Shown piece after piece: positions 25,681-32,962 of a stretch of 64,000 bases of DNA. The stretch comes from Micromonospora wenchangensis. GTDB lineage: Bacteria > Actinomycetota > Actinomycetes > Mycobacteriales > Micromonosporaceae. The position numbers were made by a program, and so were the translations under genes. The stretch's first letter is position 1. Each line of letters begins with the position of its first letter. The notes under the pieces were generated by a model. The model ran no database searches. It was not told where the DNA came from and worked only from the letters and a program-made list of their open reading frames with translations. The stretch lies in assembly GCF_002210435.1 (NCBI RefSeq), contig NZ_MZMV01000009.1:62001-126000 (forward strand). Reading direction: 5' to 3'.

Positions 25681-26985
25681 GTGGGTGGCCCGGGACGGTG
25701 GCACGGGATCCGGCCCGGTGCGCCCGGCTCCCGGACCACCCGGCTGGAACTCTTCTACGACCTGGTCTTCGTCTTCGCGTTCTTCACCGTCACCGCGCTG
25801 ACCTCGCAGGAGCCCACCGGGGCCAACCTGCTGCGCTGCCTGCTGGTGCTGGGCCTGCTGTGGTGGTGCTGGACCGGTTTCGCGGGGCTGGGCAACGCGG
25901 TCCGCGCCGACCAGGGGCCGCTGCCGCTGCTCGGCTTCCTCACCGTCACCGCCACCTTCCTGCTGGCGCTGAGCATGCCGGGGGCGTTCGTCGACGAGCC
26001 TGGCGGGTTGAACGGACCGCTGGTCTTCGCCGGCTGCTACTTCCTCGTCCGGGCCTGCCAGCTCGGGGTCTTCGGCGTGCTGGCCCGGGGCGACCCGGCC
26101 CGGTGGCGGCAGTGGACCCGGCTCGCGCTGCTGCCGGTGGCCGCCACGGCGCTGCTGGTCGCCTCCGCGCTGCTGCCCCACCGGGTCGCCGTCGACGGCA
26201 CCGCGACCGTCCTGCAACTCACCCTCTGGACGCTGGCCCTGCTGCTGGAGTACGTGGCCGGGATCCGCCTCGGCGGGACGTACTGGGCGGTGCTCTCCGC
26301 CGGGCACTGGGCCGAACGGCACGCCCTGATGGTGCTGATCGCGCTCGGCGAGTCGATCATCGCGCTCGGCGCCGGCCCGAAGTTCGTCACCGGCCTGCCG
26401 CTGACCTGGCCGGTGGTGATCGCCGCGGTGTTCGGCATCGCCGTCGCGTCGGTGCTGTGGTGGGCCTACTTCGACACCCTGGCGCTCGCTCTGGAGCAGG
26501 CGTTGCACCGCAGCCGCGATCCGGTGGGCAGGGCCCGGTTGGCCCGCGACGTCTACACCTACCTGCACCTGCCGATCATCGCCGGGGTGATCTTCTTCGC
26601 CCTCGGCCTCAAGGACCTGCTGGCCGAGGTGGCCGACCCGGACACCCCGACCTGGGGGGTGCCGCTGGGCGGCTTCTGGGTGCTGGTGCTCTGGGGCGGG
26701 GTGGGCCTCTACCTGCTCAGCCTCGTGGCCTGCGAGCTGCGGGCGAGCCGGGTGCTGCGCTGGCCGCCGGTGCTGGCGGTGCTGGCCCTGTCGGCGCTCG
26801 CCCCGGCCGGGGCCCGGGTGCCCGAGGTGGGCGCGTTGGCCCTGCTGGCGCTGGTCTGCGTGGTGCTTGCCGCGGTGCAGACCCGCAGCCAGGGCCGCCG
26901 TCGGCGGCGGGTGCGCCGGCTGGCCCTGGCACAGGAGGAAGCCGTCGAGGAGGCACAGAGCCGGTGGCGTCACGAGCACCTGTGA
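25681..26985 (+). CDS. LtrA-family membrane protein (low temperature requirement A)
   Basis: Multi-pass membrane protein of 434 residues with about 11 hydrophobic helices. The diagnostic N-terminal motif RLELFYDLVFVFAFFTVTALT and the central WAERHALMVLIALGESIIALGAG identify the LtrA family, whose biochemical function is unknown. The C-terminus (about 405-434) is charged and probably cytoplasmic. GTG at 25681 lacks a strong ribosome site. The 145-base gap after yczR shows no clear promoter. The stop codon lies inside a strong terminator hairpin shared with the convergent acyl-CoA ligase. Confidence 0.92.
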   Translation: MGGPGRWHGIRPGAPGSRTTRLELFYDLVFVFAFFTVTALTSQEPTGANLLRCLLVLGLLWWCWTGFAGLGNAVRADQGPLPLLGFLTVTATFLLALSMPGAFVDEPGGLNGPLVFAGCYFLVRACQLGVFGVLARGDPARWRQWTRLALLPVAATALLVASALLPHRVAVDGTATVLQLTLWTLALLLEYVAGIRLGGTYWAVLSAGHWAERHALMVLIALGESIIALGAGPKFVTGLPLTWPVVIAAVFGIAVASVLWWAYFDTLALALEQALHRSRDPVGRARLARDVYTYLHLPIIAGVIFFALGLKDLLAEVADPDTPTWGVPLGGFWVLVLWGGVGLYLLSLVACELRASRVLRWPPVLAVLALSALAPAGARVPEVGALALLALVCVVLAAVQTRSQGRRRRRVRRLALAQEEAVEEAQSRWRHEHL

Positions 26986-27035
26986 CCGGCCGGCGGCCGT
27001 GTCCCGGGACGGGGGGACACGGACGCCGGCCGGTC
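26984..27035. terminator. Bidirectional terminator between ltrA-like and fadD-like genes
   Basis: GACCGGCCGGC (26984-26994) pairs with GCCGGCCGGTC (27025-27035), and CCGTGTCCC (26997-27005) with GGGACACGG (27014-27022): 20 pairs with one 2x2 internal mismatch and an 8-base loop. It begins inside the LtrA stop codon and lies between convergent genes. Confidence 0.75.
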
Positions 27036-27043
27036 GGCGGGGC

Positions 27044-28870
27044 TCAGATCTCGGCCAGGCTGCCCTCGTACATCCGGTCGATCTCGGCGGCGAAGCTGCT
27101 CTCCACGCCGCGCCGCTTGATCTTCAGCGAGGGGGTCATCTCGCCGTCCTCGATGGTCAGGTCGCGGGGCAGGACGGTCACCTTCTTGATCGTCTCCCAG
27201 CGGTTGAGCTTGGTGTTGAGCTGGGCGACGTGCTCCTCGACCATCGCGCGGGCCTCGGGCGAGGCGACGATCTCGGCGTAGTCGCGGCCCTCCAGCGGGC
27301 CGCCCGCCGCCCAGCCCCGGATCGCGTCCGGGTCCAGGCTGACCAGCATGGTGCAGTAGTTGCGGGCCTGGCCGATGACGATCGCCTGCGAGGTGTACGG
27401 GCAGATGGCCTTGAACATGCCCTCGATGTGCGACGGCGCGACGTACTTGCCGCCGGAGGTCTTGACCAGGTCCTTCTTGCGGTCGGTGATGCGCAGGTAG
27501 CCGTCGTCGTCGAGGCTGCCGATGTCACCGGTACGGAAGAAGCCGTCCTCGGTGAACGCGGCGGCCGTCTCCTCGGGCAGGTTGTGGTAGCCGCGCATCA
27601 CCGGCCGGCCGCGGACCAGGATCTCCCCGTCGGTGTCGATCCGGCACTCCAGGTCGCCCATCGCCCGGCCGACCGTGCCGATCCGCAGCCCGTCGGGCGG
27701 GTTGACGAAGTTGCCGGCGCTGGTCTCGGTCAGGCCGTACCCCTCGGAGATCGGCAGGTTGGCCGCGGCGAAGAAGGTGGCGATCTCGGCGCTCAGCGGG
27801 GCCGCGCCCGAGACGAGCACCCGGATGCGGCCGCCGAGGCGGGCCTGGAGCTTGCTGAACACCAGCTTCTCGGCCACCGCGTACTTGGCCTTCAGCAGGC
27901 CCGGCACCGGCCGGCCGGCCTGCTCCAGGGCGACCTTCTGCTTGCCGACCTCGACCCCCCAGGCGAAGATCTTCGCCTTGGCGCCCCCGGCGTCCTGCGC
28001 GGTGGTGACCGCCTTGTTGTAGACCTTCTCGTAGACCCGGGGTGCCCCGCACATCAGCGTCGGCCGGATCACCCCGAGCAGGTCGACGAGCTTGTCCACC
28101 CGGCCGTCGACGTAGGTGGGCAGGCCGACGTGCGTCGAGCCGCACAGCAGCGTCTTACCGAACGAGTGCGACAGCGGCAACCACAGGTACTGCACGTCGT
28201 CGTCGCGCAGCAGGCCCGTCTCGGCCTGCACCACCCCCTCCCAGCACCAGCCACCGTGCAGCAGCTCGACCCCCTTCGGCCGGCCGGTGGTGCCCGAGGT
28301 GTAGATCAGCGTGGCCAGGTGCTCGGGGCCGACCGGGGCGATCAGCCGGTCCACCAGGCCCGGGTCGGCGGCGAGCGCCCGCGCGCCCTGCTCCTCCAGC
28401 TCGGCCAGGGTGAGCTGGGGCACGGCGGCGGTCGGGTCGGGGGTGCCGTCGAAGAGCACCACGTGGGTCAGCGCGGGCAACTGCGCGCCTGCCACCTTCG
28501 CCGCCTGGGCCGGGTTCTCGGCGAACAGCACCCGGGAGCCGGAGTCGGCGATGATGTACGTCGCGTCCTGCGGCTCGGTCGTGGGGTAGACGGTGGTGGT
28601 CGCGCCGCCCGCGCACATGATGCCGAAGTCGGCGATGATCCAGTCCAGCCGGGTGTTGGCCAGGATCGCCACCGGGTCCTCCAGCCCGACCCCGAGCCCG
28701 TGCAGGCCGGCGGCGACCGCGTCGGCCCGCCGGCCGACCTGCGCCCAGGTCAACCAGACCGGCCCCGAGTCGTCCGCCGCCGGGTGGGCGAAGGCGCGCT
28801 GGTCGGGGGTGGCGGCCACCCGCTTGCGGAACATATCGGGGATGGAACGGTATGGGACATCGAGAGCCAT
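27044..28870 (-). CDS. Long-chain fatty acyl-CoA ligase (FadD15-like)
   Basis: Adenylate-forming enzyme of 608 residues that activates fatty acids to acyl-CoA. The AMP/ATP motif LIYTSGTTGRPKGVELLHGG, the GYGLTETSAGNF loop, and GDIGSLDDDGYLRITDRKKDLVKTSGGKYVAPSHIE with the C-terminal domain hinge are intact. The N-terminus has the FadD15-type MALDVPYRSIPDMFRKRVAATPDQRAFAH. ATG at 28870 follows GAAGGCGG by about 9 bases. It lies 89 bases downstream of the terpene synthase on the same strand. A strong palindrome at 28897 separates them. Cytosolic or membrane-peripheral. Confidence 0.94.
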   Translation of the reverse strand: MALDVPYRSIPDMFRKRVAATPDQRAFAHPAADDSGPVWLTWAQVGRRADAVAAGLHGLGVGLEDPVAILANTRLDWIIADFGIMCAGGATTTVYPTTEPQDATYIIADSGSRVLFAENPAQAAKVAGAQLPALTHVVLFDGTPDPTAAVPQLTLAELEEQGARALAADPGLVDRLIAPVGPEHLATLIYTSGTTGRPKGVELLHGGWCWEGVVQAETGLLRDDDVQYLWLPLSHSFGKTLLCGSTHVGLPTYVDGRVDKLVDLLGVIRPTLMCGAPRVYEKVYNKAVTTAQDAGGAKAKIFAWGVEVGKQKVALEQAGRPVPGLLKAKYAVAEKLVFSKLQARLGGRIRVLVSGAAPLSAEIATFFAAANLPISEGYGLTETSAGNFVNPPDGLRIGTVGRAMGDLECRIDTDGEILVRGRPVMRGYHNLPEETAAAFTEDGFFRTGDIGSLDDDGYLRITDRKKDLVKTSGGKYVAPSHIEGMFKAICPYTSQAIVIGQARNYCTMLVSLDPDAIRGWAAGGPLEGRDYAEIVASPEARAMVEEHVAQLNTKLNRWETIKKVTVLPRDLTIEDGEMTPSLKIKRRGVESSFAAEIDRMYEGSLAEI

Positions 28871-28896
28871 CGAGGTTGCCGCCTTCGGGGGTGGGT

Positions 28897-28916
28897 GACG
28901 TGACGGGGGTCACGTC
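28897..28916 (-). promoter_or_regulatory. Palindrome upstream of the acyl-CoA ligase
   Basis: Perfect 8-4-8 dyad: GACGTGAC (28897-28904), GGGG, GTCACGTC (28909-28916), ending 27 bases before the ligase start. Position and symmetry suit a TetR-type operator controlling fatty acid activation. It could also work as a hairpin behind the terpene synthase gene. Confidence 0.5.
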
Positions 28917-28959
28917 GCTCTGCGGTTACCGAAGGGTATTGCCTGCACCCGGGCATCGG

Positions 28960-30045
28960 CTAGCCCTCCAACCTGTGAGGCGGCTGAGTCCCGCCGGGCT
29001 CACCGGCCGGCCCGGCGTACCGGTCCGCCCGCATCGACCAGTCGTAGGTGGCGCGCAGCCAGGCGCGGCGGGCCGCCAGATAGGGCGTCACCGTCGACCC
29101 GGCGTGTGCGACCAGCGCCGCCTCCCGCACCAGGTAGCCGGCCAGCCCGTCGTTGAACCACCCGGCGGCCACCTGGAACGCCGCCGCCTCGCCCCGGCCG
29201 TGCTGCGCGGCGAGGACGGTCACCAGGTTGTGCGGGTCGGCCACCGCGTCCCGCTCCTTGCGGTAGGAGAACAGGTCGTTGCACCAGCAGACCAGGTCGA
29301 CGGCGAGGTCGTCCAGGGCGAGCAGCGCCGGATCGACCCGCCGCGCCGGGTCGGGCGGGCAGCCGTAGGCCAGGTCGGTGAGGGTGAGACTGGGGCGTAC
29401 GCCGCCGGTGTGCCGGCGCATCTGGCGGTACTCGGCCACCCCGGGGACCCGGCGGCGCTCCCGGTTGGCGGCCTCCCACAGCAGTGCCAGCAGGTACTCC
29501 CGCAACTGGCTCACCAGGCGCAGCAGCAGTGTGGGCCGGCGCTCGTCGGCCACCCGCCGGCACAGGTCGGCCAGCGCGACGCCGAGTGCCCCGGCCGTGG
29601 TGTCCCGGTCGGCCGGGTGGACACCGTCGCCGACCGGTCGGCCCCACGCGGTGGGCGCCCCGGCTGGTCCGCCCGGGCCGGCCCACGCCCCGGTGTCGGT
29701 CGGCCCGCCGTGCCGGTCGAGCACGTCCAGCAGCGCGGCGACCATCGGTGCGAGGGTGGCCGGCGCGCTGCCCAGGCCGTCGTCGTCGCAGATGTCGTCC
29801 ATGACGAACAGCCAGGAGAACAGGTCGGTGAGCAGTCGTAGCCGGGCCACCGGCGCCCGCGGGCAGGCGCGTCCGGCCAGTTCGGCCGCGCCGGCCCGGT
29901 GCAGCCGGGAGGCCGACGGTCCGACCCCGATCAGGCCCTGCCCGCGGGCCCACTCCAGGCTCTCTGTCGCCACCCGGTCGGTGGCGACGTGCCGGCGGCT
30001 GACGAACGGTGGTTCGTACAGCGCCGAGACGTCGAAGCTTCGCAT
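28960..30045 (-). CDS. Class I terpene synthase
   Basis: Cytosolic cyclase of 361 residues that ionises an isoprenyl diphosphate with magnesium. The aspartate-rich motif is FVMDDICDDDG (Asp83-Asp88), the NSE triad is in WCNDLFSYRKE (Asn256, Ser260, Glu264), the pyrophosphate-sensor Arg is near 210-211 (QMRRHTGGVRP), and the C-terminal RY pair is at 342-343. The loop of about 35 residues after the Asp-rich motif is unusually Gly/Pro-rich. ATG at 30045 follows GGGGAC and begins the usual N-terminus; a GTG at 30147 would add 34 residues. No prenyl transferase or P450 adjoins it, so the product is unknown. Confidence 0.9.
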   Translation of the reverse strand: MRSFDVSALYEPPFVSRRHVATDRVATESLEWARGQGLIGVGPSASRLHRAGAAELAGRACPRAPVARLRLLTDLFSWLFVMDDICDDDGLGSAPATLAPMVAALLDVLDRHGGPTDTGAWAGPGGPAGAPTAWGRPVGDGVHPADRDTTAGALGVALADLCRRVADERRPTLLLRLVSQLREYLLALLWEAANRERRRVPGVAEYRQMRRHTGGVRPSLTLTDLAYGCPPDPARRVDPALLALDDLAVDLVCWCNDLFSYRKERDAVADPHNLVTVLAAQHGRGEAAAFQVAAGWFNDGLAGYLVREAALVAHAGSTVTPYLAARRAWLRATYDWSMRADRYAGPAGEPGGTQPPHRLEG

Positions 30046-30250
30046 GGCGTCCCCAGTCGGCCGCCCCCCACGAGCGGCGTCGCCGGAGAGTACGGCAAGG
30101 AGATCGACACCAGTCGTTGTCGGGGCGGCCGGGGTGACCGATTCCACCCCTGCCGCGAACAGCGACGTGCTTCACTGCGCCAGGTGATCAACCGGCCGCG
30201 CAGGGTGTCCGCCGCGGCGGCCCCGGGCGAGGTGACGCCGGCGGCCGGGC

Positions 30251-30880
30251 TCACAACCCCAGCGCGGCCGTCCGTAGCCGTTCGGTCAGCGCCGGTGGGC
30301 CGTCGAGCTGGACCCGGGCCACCCGCTGCCGGCCGGACAGGAACAGCACCAGCTCACCGGGGGGACCGACCAGCCGTACCCGGTCACCGCCCCGGCCGGC
30401 GGTCAGCTCGCCGTGGCCGGGGGCCTGCACCAGCAGGTGCGCCGGGAAACGTCGGGCCCGGGTACGGGTCAGCAGGGACACCGGTTTCCACAGCCGGGCG
30501 GCCAGCCCCGCCGGGACGTCCCGGGGGTGCCAACCCGGGCGGGCCCGCCGGACGTCCTCGTGGTGGATGAAGAACTCCATCGTGTTGGCCAGCTCGTCGG
30601 TCAGCGGATTGCTGACCGGGCTCCACACCGGGGGGCGGCGCACCTGGTCGACCAGTTCCGACCAGGGACGGGCGGCGACCCGCAGCCGCACCCGCTCGGC
30701 GTACCCGTGCAGGGGCGGCAGCAGGATGCCGCCGGCGGCGTCGGGCCGGCGCTCCCGCACCACCAGGTGGGCGGCGAGATCCCGGGCGGTCCACCCCTCG
30801 TTGATCGTGGGGGCGTCCGGGCCCACTTCCAGCATCAGGTCGGCGAGCGCCTCGCGCTCCGCTCGGGCGTACCGCGGCAT
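30251..30880 (-). CDS. TIGR03085-like protein, mycothiol-dependent maleylpyruvate isomerase superfamily
   Basis: A 209-residue soluble protein of the DinB-like four-helix superfamily. Candidate metal-binding residues are the His in EGWTARDLAAHLVVRERRPD and the histidines and acidic residues in NTMEFFIHHEDVRRARPGW. These match the actinobacterial TIGR03085 family, probably using mycothiol or metal, reaction unknown. The C-terminal part (LVQAPGHGELTAGRGGDRVRLVGPPGELVLFLSGRQRVA) is the SCP-like strand region. The ATG is 6 bases after a minus-strand TACGAT, so probably leaderless. Confidence 0.86.
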   Translation of the reverse strand: MPRYARAEREALADLMLEVGPDAPTINEGWTARDLAAHLVVRERRPDAAGGILLPPLHGYAERVRLRVAARPWSELVDQVRRPPVWSPVSNPLTDELANTMEFFIHHEDVRRARPGWHPRDVPAGLAARLWKPVSLLTRTRARRFPAHLLVQAPGHGELTAGRGGDRVRLVGPPGELVLFLSGRQRVARVQLDGPPALTERLRTAALGL

Positions 30881-30886
30881 GCAGCG

Positions 30887-30892
30887 ATCGTA
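30887..30892 (-). promoter_or_regulatory. -10 element of the TIGR03085-like gene (leaderless candidate)
   Basis: Minus-strand TACGAT, then 6 bases, then the ATG at 30880. No ribosome-binding site intervenes. Confidence 0.5.
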
Positions 30893-31038
30893 GGTCGGCG
30901 GGCCGCCGTCGGCGCGGCGGAGACCCGCCGCGACGGGCGCGGGCGGGACGTGACGGTGGACATACGCCGCCGGGCGGCGGCGGTGGCCGGGAGCGGTAAG
31001 GATAAGGGAGATAATTGCGGCTTACGGCGGGGGAGAGC

Positions 31039-32913
31039 GTGGCGAGCGGGACGAGTCGGGACGTGATCCGCCGGGGGTTGTGGGTCCTCGGCCGGGCGAT
31101 CCGGGAACAACCGCGCATCTTCGCGGTCGCGGTCGCCGGCAGCGTGCTCTTCGGTGGCCTGGTGATCGCCAGCGCGTACGTGGTCGGCGCGGTCGTCGGC
31201 GACGTGGTGGTGCCGGCGGTCGAGGCCGGCGAGGTCGGCACCGGCACGGTGGCGCTGGCCGCCGTGGCGCTGTTCGGGATCAGCGTGCTGCGGGTGGTCG
31301 GCATCTTCGGCCGACGGCTCGGGGCCGGCTACATGCAGTTCCGCCTCCAGGCCGCCTACCGTCGCCGGGTCACCCGCCGCTACCTGGACCTGCCGCTGGC
31401 CTGGCACCACCGCAACGCCACCGGCACGTTGCTGTCCAACGCCAACTCCGACGTCGAGGCGGCCTGGTACCCGATCGCGCCGCTGCCGTTCGCGGTCGGC
31501 ACGCTGGTGATGCTGGTCGGCGCGGTCGGCTCGCTGTTCGTCACCGACTGGGCGCTCGCCCTGGTCGGCCTGGCCGTGTTCCCCGCCCTGTTCGCGCTCA
31601 ACGTGGTCTACTCCCGCCGGATGGCCCCCCGCCAGGCCCGCGCCCAACGGCTGCGGGCCGAGGTCAGCGGCATCGCCCACGAGAGCTTCGACGGCGCGCT
31701 GGTGGTCAAGACCATGGGCCGGGAGGCCCAGGAGACCGCCCGGTTCGCCGGCCGGGCCCGGGAGCTGCGGGACTCGCTGATCGCGGTCGGCCGGCTGCGC
31801 GGCGTCTTCGACCCGCTGCTGGAGACGCTGCCCAGCCTCGGCACCCTGGCCGTGCTGGTGGTCGGCACGGTCCGGCTGCGGCAGGGCGCGATCACCGTCA
31901 CCGAACTGGTCAGCGTCGCCTTCCTGTTCACCGTGCTGGCCTTCCCGGTGCGGGCGATCGGCTGGGTGCTCGCCGAGCTGCCGCGCAGCGTGGCCGGGTG
32001 GGACCGGGTCAGCCGGGTGCTCGACGCCACCGGCGAGATGCCCTACGGCGAGGTCACCCTCGACGACGCCGCCGGCCCGGCGACCCTCGCCTTCGACGGC
32101 GTCCACTTCGGCTACGAGCCCGCCGAGGCGCACCTGCCCGGGACGTCTGTGCTCGGCGAGGTCGCCTTCACCGTGCCCGCCGGGCGGACGGTGGCGCTGG
32201 TCGGGCCGACCGGGGCCGGCAAGTCCACCATCGCCTCGCTGGCGGTCCGGCTGGTCGACCCGGAGGACGGCAGGGTCACCCTCGACGGGGTGGACGTGCG
32301 CCGGCTCACCGCCGCGTCGCTCGCCTCGACCGCCGCCCTGGTCGCCCAGGTGCCGTTCGTCTTCGACGACACCGTCCGGGCCAACATCAGCCTGGACCGG
32401 CCGGGCATCGACGACGAGGACGTCTGGGCGGCGCTGCGGCTGGCCGAGGCCGACGGTTTCGTCGCCGCCCTCCCCGACGGGCTGGACACCATGGTCGGTG
32501 AGCGGGGCACCTCGCTCTCCGGCGGCCAGCGGCAACGGCTCACCCTGGCCCGCGCCCTGGCCGGCCGGCCCCGGCTGCTGGTGCTCGACGACGCCACCAG
32601 CGCGGTCGACCCCCGGGTCGAGGCCGCCATCCTGGCCGGGCTGCGCGCCCCGGCCCCCGGGCAGCCGGCCGCCGCGTCGATCCTGGTGGTGGCGTACCGG
32701 CGGGCCACCATCGCGCTCGCCGACGAGGTGATCTACCTGGAGCAGGGCCGGGTGCTGGCCCGGGGCACCCACGCCGAGCTGCTGGCCACCGTGCCCGGCT
32801 ACGTCGACCTGGTCACCGCCTACGAGCAGGCCGAACAGGAACGCGCGGAGAACCGGACGTACGACGAGGTCGCCCCGCTGCCGACGGGCCTGGAGATCGA
32901 GGTGGACCGGTGA
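31039..32913 (+). CDS. ABC exporter half-transporter, degenerate-site partner
   Basis: Fused permease-ATPase of about 624 residues with six membrane helices (about 10-300) and a C-terminal nucleotide-binding domain. Walker A is GPTGAGKSTIAS and the signature is canonical, LSGGQRQRLTLARAL. The Walker B end reads LLVLDDATSAVD, with Asp where the catalytic Glu should be, and the switch histidine is replaced (ILVVAYRRATIALAD). This is the pattern of the non-catalytic half of a heterodimeric exporter. GTG at 31039 follows GGGGGAG; an in-frame TTG at 31015 is less likely. It overlaps the next half-transporter by GTGA. Confidence 0.92.
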   Translation: MASGTSRDVIRRGLWVLGRAIREQPRIFAVAVAGSVLFGGLVIASAYVVGAVVGDVVVPAVEAGEVGTGTVALAAVALFGISVLRVVGIFGRRLGAGYMQFRLQAAYRRRVTRRYLDLPLAWHHRNATGTLLSNANSDVEAAWYPIAPLPFAVGTLVMLVGAVGSLFVTDWALALVGLAVFPALFALNVVYSRRMAPRQARAQRLRAEVSGIAHESFDGALVVKTMGREAQETARFAGRARELRDSLIAVGRLRGVFDPLLETLPSLGTLAVLVVGTVRLRQGAITVTELVSVAFLFTVLAFPVRAIGWVLAELPRSVAGWDRVSRVLDATGEMPYGEVTLDDAAGPATLAFDGVHFGYEPAEAHLPGTSVLGEVAFTVPAGRTVALVGPTGAGKSTIASLAVRLVDPEDGRVTLDGVDVRRLTAASLASTAALVAQVPFVFDDTVRANISLDRPGIDDEDVWAALRLAEADGFVAALPDGLDTMVGERGTSLSGGQRQRLTLARALAGRPRLLVLDDATSAVDPRVEAAILAGLRAPAPGQPAAASILVVAYRRATIALADEVIYLEQGRVLARGTHAELLATVPGYVDLVTAYEQAEQERAENRTYDEVAPLPTGLEIEVDR

Positions 32914-32962
32914 GCGCGAGGAGTGCAGCGCAGCGGAGCCCCGCAGTCGCGAGCGAGAGGTC
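32910..32962 (+). repeat. Repeat-like sequence at the ABC gene junction
   Basis: A GAGCG/GCAGCG-rich stretch translating as SARSAAQRSPAVASERSA, unlike any ABC protein N-terminus. It resembles a dispersed sequence I associate with Micromonospora genomes, where it often follows a gene end. It supplies a start codon here and a GAGAGG ribosome site for a later GTG. A related GCGCAGCGAGAGG occurs at about 44668-44680. Confidence 0.4.

Noticed and set aside
23321-25801. Open frame of 826 codons on the plus strand
   Set aside because: Crosses yczE (minus) and yczR (plus, another frame). No protein family features; low-complexity Arg/Ala/Gly.
26867-28903. Open frame of 678 codons on the plus strand
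   Set aside because: Antisense to the acyl-CoA ligase, whose AMP-binding motifs are clearly real.
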